From: JAEUKA01 sp035340095
GTDB taxonomy: Bacteria > Myxococcota_A > Polyangia > Palsa-1104 > JAEUJZ01
Assembly: GCA_035340095.1 (NCBI GenBank)
Contig: DAORGN010000256.1
Location: 1-5,736 of the forward strand
Reading direction: 5' to 3'
DNA: 5,736 bases
Of this stretch, positions 1 through 5,736 are shown piece by piece (the stretch's first letter is position 1; every line of letters begins with the position of its first letter). Position numbers and translations under genes: made by a program. The notes below the pieces were generated by a model. The model was not told the origin of the DNA and ran no database searches. It worked only from the letters and a program-made list of their open reading frames with translations.

Positions 1-818
1 TTGGCCATCGCAAAGCCGCGCGCAATCGCCGTCACATGTCCGAGGTTGCCGCCGGGGACCACCACCCAGTCGGGCACCTGCCAGCCAAGCTGCTGGACGA
101 TTTCCACCGAGAGGGTCTTTTGTCCCTCAATCCGCAGCGGGTTCATCGAGTTGGCCAGATAGACGCCGTGCGCCGCGCAGAACGCCGCCACAAGTTCCAT
201 GCAGCGGTCAAAATCGGCGTCAATCGCCACCGTCAGTGAGTGGCTGCACAGCGGCTGGGTCAGTTGTTCGTCGGACAGCTTGCCCGCCGGCAGAAACACA
301 AGCGACGGCAGCCCGGCCCGCGCGCAGTAGGCCGCAAGCGCTGCCGAGGTATCCCCGGTCGATGCACAAGCGACCGCCGGAATTCGGTGTCCAAGCCGCC
401 GGAGCCTTTGCACCTGCGAGACAAGTCCGGTCATCCCCAGGTCTTTGAATGAGCCCGTCGGATTGTGACCACACTGCTTGATCCACAGATCGGCCACCCC
501 CAGTGCGGCTCCAAGCGACGGCATCGGCACAAGCGGCGTAAAGCCTTCGCCAAGTGAAACGATGTCTTCATCGCACAGATCGGGATGTACCCACTCGCGC
601 TTGCTCCACACGCCGCTTGGCATGGGCCAGGTTGGGTCAAGTCGCCGGGCGTCAAACAGGTTCCGCCAGCTTGCGCCGCTGCGCTCACGAAGCGGCCCCA
701 GATCATGCACCACGTCGAGCAGGCCATGGCAGGTCGGACAGCGAGTCGAAAGCAGCGACAGCGGCCACTCACCGGTGCAGCCGGAAAAACAGCGAAAAAA
801 AGCGCGCAAGTCCGCCAT
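1..818 (-). CDS. thrC: Threonine synthase, plant-type, C-terminus cut by window edge
   Basis: This gene makes a PLP-dependent cytoplasmic enzyme that converts O-phospho-L-homoserine to L-threonine plus phosphate, the last step of threonine synthesis. Reading the minus strand from the ATG at 818 gives 272 uninterrupted residues, and the rest lies beyond position 1. The PLP-binding motif NPTGSFKDLGM (residues 119-129) puts the Schiff-base lysine at K125. It is followed by CASTGDTSAAL (151-161), the EGQKT motif (231-235) and the phosphate-binding glycine loop VPGGNLG (254-260). The KDLGM form, the SGVWSKREWV stretch (68-77) and the DWVVVPGGNLG stretch match the plant/cyanobacterial-like class as I remember it, rather than the E. 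coli type. The N-terminus carries C10, C14, C27 and C30, spaced like a zinc ribbon. The start is supported by a good ribosome binding site and by the domain beginning at the expected place. The gene lies directly downstream of the M20 peptidase in the same operon. Confidence 0.95.
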   Translation of the reverse strand, partial: MADLRAFFRCFSGCTGEWPLSLLSTRCPTCHGLLDVVHDLGPLRERSGASWRNLFDARRLDPTWPMPSGVWSKREWVHPDLCDEDIVSLGEGFTPLVPMPSLGAALGVADLWIKQCGHNPTGSFKDLGMTGLVSQVQRLRRLGHRIPAVACASTGDTSAALAAYCARAGLPSLVFLPAGKLSDEQLTQPLCSHSLTVAIDADFDRCMELVAAFCAAHGVYLANSMNPLRIEGQKTLSVEIVQQLGWQVPDWVVVPGGNLGHVTAIARGFAMA

Positions 819-823
819 CGGGA

Positions 824-829
824 TTCCTT
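824..829 (-). promoter_or_regulatory. Ribosome binding site of thrC, overlapping the upstream stop codon
   Basis: On the minus strand the sequence reads TAAGGAATCCCGATG. The AAGGAA core begins inside the TAA stop of the M20 peptidase and lies 5 nt before the thrC ATG. This fixes the thrC start at 818. It also implies that ribosomes finishing the peptidase end on the thrC Shine-Dalgarno, a classic arrangement for translational coupling. Confidence 0.8.
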
Positions 830-2312
830 ACCGGGTCGCGTCGACGTGTTTTACGAGCTGGGCGTAGAAGCGAATCATCCGCAGGTAATCGCTCACCTTG
901 ATGCGTTCGTTTTTGCCGTGGAAGCGGGTCAAGTCGTCCGGTTCGATGACAAAGGGCACAAAGCGATAGACGCTGTCGGACACCCGGACAAAGTGTCGCC
1001 CGTCCGACGCGCCGATCATCAGGCTGGGCGCGACGACGGCATCGGGAAAGATCGACAAGATGGTCTGGGCAAAGGTGGCGAAAATCGGCGCGTGGGAATC
1101 CGAAACCGGCGATGGCTCGACTGCTGATCCGGGCTGGATGTCGATGCGCAGGCTGTCATCGGCGACGACTTGGCGGACATGCGCGAGCACGGCGGCGGAC
1201 GTATCGCCGGGCCGGATGCGGTAGTTGATGGTGGCCTTGACCGACTGCGGCAGCACGTTCGATTTGGGACTGCCGGACAGCATCGTCGGGGCCTGCGTCG
1301 TTTGCAGAAGCGCTCGCGTCGAATTGGACTGCCCAAGCTGCCAGCGCAAAATCGGGTCAAACAGCCAGCGATTGGTCAGCACCGGCCTCAGCGGCCATGA
1401 CATCTCGGGCGCGACAAATTCGAACATTTCGGTCGCCGGGGGTCGCAGCTCGACAGGCATTTGGTGTTCTTCGAGCCGGGTCAGCGCCCGCGCCAGCTTG
1501 CCCACCAGCGTCTGTTTGGGCGGCATCGACGAGTGACCGCCCGCGCCGGATGCTTCGACTTCAATGTTGACGAAGCCTTTTTCACCCATGCCGATGAGCG
1601 CGACGGGACGCTGCACGCCCGGCATCAGCCCGCGCGCCACCGACAGACCTTCATCCAGCGTCAGCTCGAGCTGAATGCCGCGCGACTTGAGCAGCTCGGC
1701 AACCTGCTGGGCACCGCCGCTCGATACCGCTTCTTCGTCGTGACCAAAGGCCAGATAAATGGTGCGGCTGGGCCGATAGCCTTGGCTGAGCAGCCACTCG
1801 ACGGCTTCAAAAATCGCCATCATCGAGCATTTGTCATCGAGCGTCCCTCGGCCCCAGATGAAACCGCCGTCGACTTCACCAGCAAACGGTGGCTTTTCCC
1901 AGCCCGAATCAGCCCCCACATCGGCGGGCACAACATCTTGGTGGGCGAGCAGCAAAATGGGTCGCGCGGTGGGGTCTTGTCCTTCCCATTTGTACAGCAG
2001 CGACAGCTCCGCAACGGTTTCACGCTGAAGCGTCGAGTGCACAAGCGGAAAGCTTTCGCGCAGAAACTCATGCATGCGGGCAAATTCCGCCGCGGCGGGT
2101 GGCTGGGCTTCGCGTGAAACGGTCGCAAAGCGCACGGCTTGGCCAAGACGCTGGGCGGCTTCCTGGCTGGTGAACTCGGCCACGGTCGGCGCAGTCGGTT
2201 TCGGCTGTTTCGACTGCGTGAGTGCCGAGCGAACACTGACAATCGCCAAAAGAACGCCCACACCCAGGCCAGTGAGCGAGAGGGCTCGTCGCAGAGAGGA
2301 CAGAAGCTGCAT
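828..2312 (-). CDS. M20-family zinc metallopeptidase, PM20D1/carboxypeptidase S-like, membrane-anchored or secreted
   Basis: The 494-residue product is a di-zinc amidohydrolase of the M20 family. The closest type I recognise is carboxypeptidase S/PM20D1, whose members cleave Gly-Xaa dipeptides or hydrolyse and form N-acyl amino acids; its length fits that group. Residues 12-28 are hydrophobic after two arginines, giving a signal peptide or N-terminal anchor, so the catalytic part should be outside the cytoplasm. Predicted metal ligands and catalytic residues are all present: H124 (AHQD), bridging D159 (GRGTLDDK), E193 and E194 (HDEE), D220 (LDEG) and H465 (RFHGKNE). GAGGHSSMP (256-264), with H260, marks the inserted dimerisation domain. 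The ATG at 2312 has no strong Shine-Dalgarno upstream, but it gives a sensible signal sequence. The gene is first in an operon with thrC and divergent from the lipoprotein gene. The substrate cannot be read from the sequence. Confidence 0.93.
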   Translation of the reverse strand: MQLLSSLRRALSLTGLGVGVLLAIVSVRSALTQSKQPKPTAPTVAEFTSQEAAQRLGQAVRFATVSREAQPPAAAEFARMHEFLRESFPLVHSTLQRETVAELSLLYKWEGQDPTARPILLLAHQDVVPADVGADSGWEKPPFAGEVDGGFIWGRGTLDDKCSMMAIFEAVEWLLSQGYRPSRTIYLAFGHDEEAVSSGGAQQVAELLKSRGIQLELTLDEGLSVARGLMPGVQRPVALIGMGEKGFVNIEVEASGAGGHSSMPPKQTLVGKLARALTRLEEHQMPVELRPPATEMFEFVAPEMSWPLRPVLTNRWLFDPILRWQLGQSNSTRALLQTTQAPTMLSGSPKSNVLPQSVKATINYRIRPGDTSAAVLAHVRQVVADDSLRIDIQPGSAVEPSPVSDSHAPIFATFAQTILSIFPDAVVAPSLMIGASDGRHFVRVSDSVYRFVPFVIEPDDLTRFHGKNERIKVSDYLRMIRFYAQLVKHVDATR

Positions 2313-2400
2313 GTTTTGGCCAAAGAGTACACCTTGCTGCCCGCGGCTTCCACGAGAGAAAGCTGCGATGGTCCGACACCGTTTCTGCTAGAGTCCGACC
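2313..2400. promoter_or_regulatory. Divergent intergenic region holding promoters for both operons
   Basis: These 88 nt separate the start codons of the divergent M20-thrC and lipoprotein-PEGA units, so both promoters must lie here or overlap the coding ends. I see no convincing -35/-10 pair on either strand. The 7-mer GTCCGAC occurs twice, at 2371-2377 and 2393-2399, 22 nt apart (about two helical turns), and could be an operator. A repeat of this length in GC-rich DNA is also easily due to chance. Neither flanking gene has a strong Shine-Dalgarno in this interval. Confidence 0.5.
2386..2394 (+). promoter_or_regulatory. Possible extended -10 element for the lipoprotein gene
   Basis: TGCTAGAGT fits the extended -10 pattern TGnTAnnnT, but no recognisable -35 lies about 17 nt upstream. 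If it works as a -10, transcription would start about at the ATG at 2401, giving a leaderless or nearly leaderless message. That would agree with the weak Shine-Dalgarno (only GAG at 2391-2393). This is a weak call. Confidence 0.22.
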
Positions 2401-4299
2401 ATGACGAGGCAGCTTGGTCGTCGATTGTCGCAAGGCGCTCCCGGTGGCGCATGGGCGCCCTTTGTGTCCGGCCTGCTCTTTGCGTTTTTGGGCTGTTCGC
2501 AGTCGGCGCCCAATCCGGGTTCGGTTCGTTTTTTGGTGCGGGCCACCCCGGCGCCGGACGATACGGTGCTATCGCCGCTGCGCGACCTGCGGGTGACGGC
2601 GCTGGAGCTTCGGGATGCGCGCACCGACGACTCGCTGGCGCGCAGCCGCTTTGATCCACCGGCCAGCAGCGTGACGGGTTCTCCGATGCTGCCGGCGCTC
2701 GACCTGGGTTCATTGCAGGTGTCCGAATCGCGCGATCTGCGGCTTTTGGCCCTGGGCGCGGCGGGGCAGCAGCTCTTGGGAATGGCGCTGACCCGCGACG
2801 TGTCGTGGAAGTTTGGCGAAAGCAAAGACATCACGCTGGAGCTGCGCAGGCCGCTGTTTTTCTTTTCCGGCAGTCCGAAACTGGTGGCGCCGGTTCCACC
2901 CACCGATCCGATCTTTGCGCCGTCGCGGCGGATTTATGAACCGCTGCGCGACGAAACCAAGCTGCGCGTGATTGATCCGAACTCGGTGACGCCGCTTTTG
3001 TCGATTTATGACCGCTGGATCGATCCGTATAACCCCAGTCCCGGCGTGACGAGCGCCCAGCCGGTGAGCGCAGCGGCGGGAACGTATGACGGACAGTCGC
3101 TGATTGTCGCCAATCTGGGCGGCAAAGTGCACATCGTCGATACGCTGCGACTTGAAGACCAGGGCAGCTTTGACTTGCCGGAATACATGGCGCAGCCGGC
3201 GCAGTCCATCGTCGTCGATCCGCTCGATCGCACCGCGCTTGTCTTGCAGTACGCCAAAGCGGCTGTGGCAGTGGGTCGGGTCGGAATGATTGGTTTTGTG
3301 CGCAACCTGCCGAGTCTGCGCAGCCGGGTGAGCAAAGACGGCGAGCTGCTGATGGTGAGCATTGACTCGACGCTGAGTGCGCCGATTGGTCAGCCGCTGG
3401 CTGCGGCCTATGCGCCCGATGGAAGTGTCGACGTGGTGTTTGGCAAGCCGCCGCTTTCGCCGGGCGACCCGGACTGCTCGACGCTGGGCGCGGGGGAGCC
3501 GTCGACGCTGCGGCGCTATAGTCCCGCCACCGGCCAGCAAGTCAGTGAACGGAGCCTGCCGTATACGACCAGCATCGCCTATACGCTGGCCGGCGAGCAG
3601 GTGCTGGTGCAGCCGTGCGCGGCGGTAAGTGGCGCCACGCGGCTGGGACGGGTGGTGGTCGGGCGCGCCGGCGGCGACAAGATCCTGTCTGCACCGGGTG
3701 TGCTGGCGGTGAGCGCGATTCGTTCGGCGGTGGTCGGCGTCGGGCGGGATGATTCCGCGGATGCTCCGACGCTGGCGGCACAGGCGCGGATCTTCATCCT
3801 CGAAAGTGGCGCAGACAAGTGGTCATCGTCGAGCTTTGACATGCCGTCGTGGCAAGTTCCGTATCGGATCACGCTGTCGTCGGACAACAAGCCGTATGTC
3901 AGCTCGATTGATATCTCGTTTGCGCCGACGGATGTAAATGGCTATCAGCTTGCGGTGACGCCGGACCGGGCGCGGGCACTGTCGCTTTTGCGGGTGCAGC
4001 ACAAGGTCCGCGGGCTGTTTTTGACCTATCTTGGATCGTCGAATCAGTACCGCTGCTACATCGACTGGTCGGGGTATTCCTATCACGTCGCGCTGCTCAA
4101 CTTGCAGTCGGGCGCGCGCGAGCAGGACTACATCGTCGGCTTCCAAAACCAGGACTGTGCATCGCGAGTGTACGACAGCACCAATACGTACATCGGGACG
4201 TGTCTGCCGGCGTGCGATCCTGCCGATCCAAAACCGTATCTGCGCGGCTTCCAAGACGGCTATGTACCGTCGGCAGCAAGCGTGCTGTTTGGACGGTAG
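2401..4299 (+). CDS. Large predicted lipoprotein with possible beta-propeller region, function unknown
   Basis: I do not recognise this 632-residue protein as a named family. The N-terminus has arginines at 3, 7 and 8, a hydrophobic stretch (21-30) and a lipobox-like FLGC ending at C32, so it is probably exported and lipid-anchored; the -3 residue is Phe rather than the usual Leu. Residues about 40-150 alternate in a beta-rich pattern (VRFLVRATP, LRVTALELRD, DITLELR) that suggests an Ig-like or transthyretin-like sandwich. From about 220 the segment DGQSLIVANLGGKVHIVDT (230-248) resembles a YVTN/WD-like propeller blade, and VVDPLDRTALVLQY (271-284) and YAPDGSVDVVFG (337-348) could be further blades. 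The C-terminal 85 residues hold four of the six non-lipid cysteines (552, 586, 601, 605), which suggests disulfides outside the cytoplasm. The gene ends 16 nt before the PEGA gene and is likely co-transcribed with it. A surface or periplasmic binding role is only a guess. Confidence 0.85.
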   Translation: MTRQLGRRLSQGAPGGAWAPFVSGLLFAFLGCSQSAPNPGSVRFLVRATPAPDDTVLSPLRDLRVTALELRDARTDDSLARSRFDPPASSVTGSPMLPALDLGSLQVSESRDLRLLALGAAGQQLLGMALTRDVSWKFGESKDITLELRRPLFFFSGSPKLVAPVPPTDPIFAPSRRIYEPLRDETKLRVIDPNSVTPLLSIYDRWIDPYNPSPGVTSAQPVSAAAGTYDGQSLIVANLGGKVHIVDTLRLEDQGSFDLPEYMAQPAQSIVVDPLDRTALVLQYAKAAVAVGRVGMIGFVRNLPSLRSRVSKDGELLMVSIDSTLSAPIGQPLAAAYAPDGSVDVVFGKPPLSPGDPDCSTLGAGEPSTLRRYSPATGQQVSERSLPYTTSIAYTLAGEQVLVQPCAAVSGATRLGRVVVGRAGGDKILSAPGVLAVSAIRSAVVGVGRDDSADAPTLAAQARIFILESGADKWSSSSFDMPSWQVPYRITLSSDNKPYVSSIDISFAPTDVNGYQLAVTPDRARALSLLRVQHKVRGLFLTYLGSSNQYRCYIDWSGYSYHVALLNLQSGAREQDYIVGFQNQDCASRVYDSTNTYIGTCLPACDPADPKPYLRGFQDGYVPSAASVLFGR

Positions 4300-4300
4300 C

Positions 4301-4306
4301 GAGGAG
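4301..4306 (+). promoter_or_regulatory. Ribosome binding site that decides the PEGA protein start
   Basis: GAGGAG lies 9 nt before the ATG at 4316, just after the lipoprotein stop codon. The reading frame stays open upstream as far as 4031, inside the lipoprotein gene. The site, and the textbook signal peptide that follows it, show that 4316 is the true start. Confidence 0.75.
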
Positions 4307-4315
4307 CCTTGTGCC

Positions 4316-5251
4316 ATGAAGAAGCTACTTTCCTGCTCGCTGCCGCTTTTGCTTCTGTCGTCGCCGGTATCGGCGCGCACGCGGACGCCAAAACCGCCGG
4401 TTCAGCTTGCCGCGGCGCCCGCTTCGACATCGGAACCAGCCCAGGCCAAAGCCGCACTGCCCGTCGACAAGCTGGCCACGGACGGTGTGGTGGTGTTCGA
4501 GTATCGCAACGATGTAAAAGCGCTGTCGGATCTGCCGGATCGGCTGTCGCAGGCGCTTGTGCAGAACACGTCACTGCGGGTGCTTCAGCTTACCGAAGCG
4601 CGGCGTCGGCTGGGCGCGGGGATGGACGCGGAAGTCGCGCGTTGCGACGGTGAAACCCGCTGTCTGTCGCAGGTCGGGCAGAAGCTTGGCGTCAAAGAAG
4701 TGCTGCTTTTGGCAGTGAGCCAGCTTGGCGACGTGGTGTTGGCGCTCCAGCGGATTGATGTGGCGGAACAGCGGGTCACGTCGCGTTACGCCGATTCGCT
4801 TGTGAGTGGGCAGGCGATAGACGAGCCGCGTCTTTTGAGCTGGCTCCAGCAGCTGTATCCGCCCGATACCTTCAAGCGCTACGGCAACATTCAGATTGCT
4901 GCCAATGTCAGCGGTGCCCAGGTGTACGTAAACTCCAAAGCGAGTGGGATGACGCCTCTTGCGGAGTCGCTGCATGTGCTGGCGCCGGGCAATTACCGCA
5001 TCTTGGTCGAAAAGCCGAAGTATCTGCCGTTTCAAGCGGCGATCACGGTGATGCCGGACACCACGGTGGAAGTATCAGCGACGCTGGCGAGCGAGCTTCG
5101 GCAGACGCCGTGGTACAAAAGATGGTATCTGTGGACCGGCATTGTGCTCGGCGCAGGTGCGGTGGCGGCGACGGCAGTGGCGGTCAAGTTGGCCACCGAT
5201 GTGCCTCCGCCTGACACCAGCCATCTACCCGGCAGCATCGTATTTAAATAA
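4316..5251 (+). CDS. PEGA-domain envelope protein with signal peptide and C-terminal membrane helix
   Basis: The 311-residue product begins with a clear signal peptide (MKK, then a leucine-rich core, with cleavage likely after VSA at residue 20). A Pro/Ala-rich linker runs to about 50. Residues 55-155 form an alpha/beta region (GVVVFEYRND, CLSQVGQKLGVKEVLLLAVSQ) resembling the CsgG/TolB-N-like domains often found before PEGA repeats in deltaproteobacteria. C110 and C116 could form a disulfide. Residues 190-258 look like one PEGA domain: GNIQIAANVSGAQVYVN, then GMTPL, then LAPGNYRILVEKPKY. PEGA domains are small beta-sandwiches thought to bind surface or envelope components. A hydrophobic helix (about 270-291) follows, leaving a tail of about 20 residues rich in proline. 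The expected topology is a large outer part tethered by one C-terminal helix. The gene is second in the operon after the lipoprotein, and the two may act together. The exact role is unknown. Confidence 0.87.
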   Translation: MKKLLSCSLPLLLLSSPVSARTRTPKPPVQLAAAPASTSEPAQAKAALPVDKLATDGVVVFEYRNDVKALSDLPDRLSQALVQNTSLRVLQLTEARRRLGAGMDAEVARCDGETRCLSQVGQKLGVKEVLLLAVSQLGDVVLALQRIDVAEQRVTSRYADSLVSGQAIDEPRLLSWLQQLYPPDTFKRYGNIQIAANVSGAQVYVNSKASGMTPLAESLHVLAPGNYRILVEKPKYLPFQAAITVMPDTTVEVSATLASELRQTPWYKRWYLWTGIVLGAGAVAATAVAVKLATDVPPPDTSHLPGSIVFK

Positions 5252-5252
5252 C

Positions 5253-5280
5253 GCCTGCGCCACGCTGCGCGGGCCGTTTT
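5253..5280 (+). terminator. Probable intrinsic terminator of the lipoprotein-PEGA operon
   Basis: An 8-bp stem (GCCTGCGC at 5253-5260 pairing with GCGCGGGC at 5267-5274, with one G-U pair) closes a 6-nt loop. After two more bases comes TTTT (5277-5280). It begins one base after the PEGA stop codon. The T-run is short, so termination may be partial, but the position is what one expects at the end of an operon. Confidence 0.5.
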
Positions 5281-5290
5281 GGAAAGACAA

Positions 5291-5333
5291 GGGGGGCCTT
5301 GCGTTCTGGGCGCATGGGCGCGGGGCGTGGGGG
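5291..5333 (+). other. G-tract cluster with G-quadruplex potential
   Basis: Five runs of three or more G lie at 5291-5296, 5308-5310, 5316-5318, 5322-5325 and 5329-5333. The last four are separated by 5, 3 and 3 nt, which satisfies the common G3+N1-7 quadruplex rule. The cluster sits between the terminator and the ribosome binding site of the next gene, on the strand that would become its 5' leader. The rest of this 127-nt gap shows no clear promoter. Confidence 0.45.
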
Positions 5334-5365
5334 CTCGCAAACGGAATCGTTCCACACGTTGCAGC

Positions 5366-5371
5366 AAAGGA
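5366..5371 (+). promoter_or_regulatory. Ribosome binding site of the oxidoreductase gene
   Basis: AAAGGA lies 7 nt before the ATG at 5379. It is a good Shine-Dalgarno and fixes the start, placing the Rossmann-fold glycine motif at residues 14-19 as expected. Confidence 0.75.
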
Positions 5372-5378
5372 AATCCAG

Positions 5379-5736
5379 ATGAGCACACAGGGCGAAGTGA
5401 AGACGATTGGTTTGATCGGGGCCGGCAACATCGGGGGGACGGTGGCCAAGCTGGCGGTGGCGGCGGGCTATCAAGTGGTGCTGAGCAATTCGCGCGGGCC
5501 CGATTCGCTTGCGTCGCTTGTCGCCGAGCTGGGTCCGCTAGCCCGTGCCGCGACCGTTTCCGAAGCCGCGGCGGCGGGGGATTTGGTGGTCGTGACGGTG
5601 CCGCTGCGCGCGTATCAGAGCATTCCCGTCGAGCCACTCGGCGGCAAAGTGGTGATAGATACCAACAATTACTATCCGGCGCGCGATGGGCAGTTTGCGG
5701 AACTTGATTCTGGCGCGGCGACGGTCAGCGGTCTTT
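5379..5736 (+). CDS. NADP-binding oxidoreductase, F420-dependent-reductase-like, C-terminus cut by window edge
   Basis: The first 119 residues are visible and the gene runs off the right edge without a stop. The N-terminus is a Rossmann fold: IGLIGAGNIGG (10-20) carries the GxGNxG dinucleotide motif, and the second strand ends in LSNSRGPDSL (35-44). There S38 and R39 sit where the 2'-phosphate of NADP is bound in this family. VVVTVPLRAY and VVIDTNNYYPARDGQ follow; the DTNNYYPARDG stretch is typical of proteins annotated as NADPH-dependent F420 reductase or NADP oxidoreductase, coenzyme F420-dependent. Many bacterial members of this group do not use F420, and no F420 synthesis gene is in the window, so the electron acceptor is left open. 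It has its own ribosome binding site and follows a probable terminator, so it is likely a separate unit. Confidence 0.87.
   Translation, partial: MSTQGEVKTIGLIGAGNIGGTVAKLAVAAGYQVVLSNSRGPDSLASLVAELGPLARAATVSEAAAAGDLVVVTVPLRAYQSIPVEPLGGKVVIDTNNYYPARDGQFAELDSGAATVSGL

Noticed and set aside
585..1127. A 180-codon plus-strand open frame across the M20-thrC junction
   Set aside because: It is antisense to two well-supported genes and shows no domain; the junction is fully explained by the overlapping stop codon and ribosome binding site of the minus-strand genes.
1461..2117. A 218-codon open frame on the plus strand antisense to the M20 gene
   Set aside because: The opposite strand carries all M20 catalytic motifs without interruption, and the antisense translation is Arg/Gln-rich with no motif.
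2710..3540. A 276-codon open frame on the minus strand inside the lipoprotein gene
   Set aside because: It is very rich in Arg, Gln and His, has no recognisable domain, and lies wholly antisense to a gene with a signal sequence and coherent protein features. It is a typical shadow frame in GC-rich DNA.
4031..4315. Upstream extension of the PEGA reading frame to the ATG at 4031
   Set aside because: It would overlap about 270 nt of the lipoprotein gene and bury the signal peptide. GAGGAG at 4301-4306 and the MKK signal sequence support the start at 4316.
5299..5340. TTGCG/CGCAA inverted repeat spanning the G-rich leader
   Set aside because: The 5-bp arms are separated by 32 nt and the pairing does not extend inward, so it is not a convincing hairpin.
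5343..5353. Small inverted repeat GGAA-TCG-TTCC before the oxidoreductase ribosome binding site
   Set aside because: The arms are only 4 bp, a size expected by chance; there is nothing else to support an operator.
5032..5637. A 201-codon minus-strand open frame over the PEGA end and the oxidoreductase start
   Set aside because: The translation is Pro/Arg/Ala-rich with no motif and runs antisense to the Rossmann-fold gene and through the terminator.
5279..5707. A 142-codon plus-strand open frame starting in the intergenic gap
   Set aside because: It is a different frame of the oxidoreductase gene with a Gly/Arg-rich translation. The frame from 5379 has a good ribosome binding site and the NADP-binding motif.

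Overview
The window looks like ordinary chromosomal DNA from a GC-rich, Gram-negative-type bacterium. The best guess is a deltaproteobacterial or Myxococcota-like organism. That guess rests on a large orphan lipoprotein next to a PEGA-domain protein that has a CsgG/TolB-N-like N-terminal region, plus a plant-type threonine synthase and a PM20D1-like M20 peptidase. The assignment is inferred from memory of such gene families; nothing in the window fixes the species.

Layout. Positions 1-2312 hold a minus-strand pair: a membrane-anchored or secreted M20 metallopeptidase (828-2312), then threonine synthase thrC (818 down to the left edge, where it is cut). Only 9 nt separate the two, and the thrC ribosome binding site overlaps the peptidase stop codon, so they are almost certainly co-transcribed and probably translationally coupled. 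A short 88-nt divergent region (2313-2400) separates this pair from a plus-strand pair: a 632-residue predicted lipoprotein with a possible beta-propeller (2401-4299), then a 311-residue PEGA protein with a signal peptide and a C-terminal membrane helix (4316-5251). A plausible intrinsic terminator follows the second stop codon by one base. After it come a G-rich leader with quadruplex potential and the start of an NADP-binding, F420-dependent-reductase-like oxidoreductase (5379 to the right edge, where it is cut).

How the genes fit together. thrC makes threonine from O-phosphohomoserine. The M20 enzyme probably cleaves or forms N-acyl-amino-acid or dipeptide amide bonds outside the cytoplasm, so the link between the two may be amino-acid supply, but this is inference. 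The lipoprotein and PEGA protein are both envelope proteins in one likely operon and are the least understood part of the window. The last gene appears to be a separate transcription unit.

No tRNA, rRNA, CRISPR array, insertion sequence or integrase-like gene was seen. Apart from the lipoprotein/PEGA pair, the content is mostly recognisable housekeeping or metabolic genes, and nothing here can be claimed as a new system from sequence alone.
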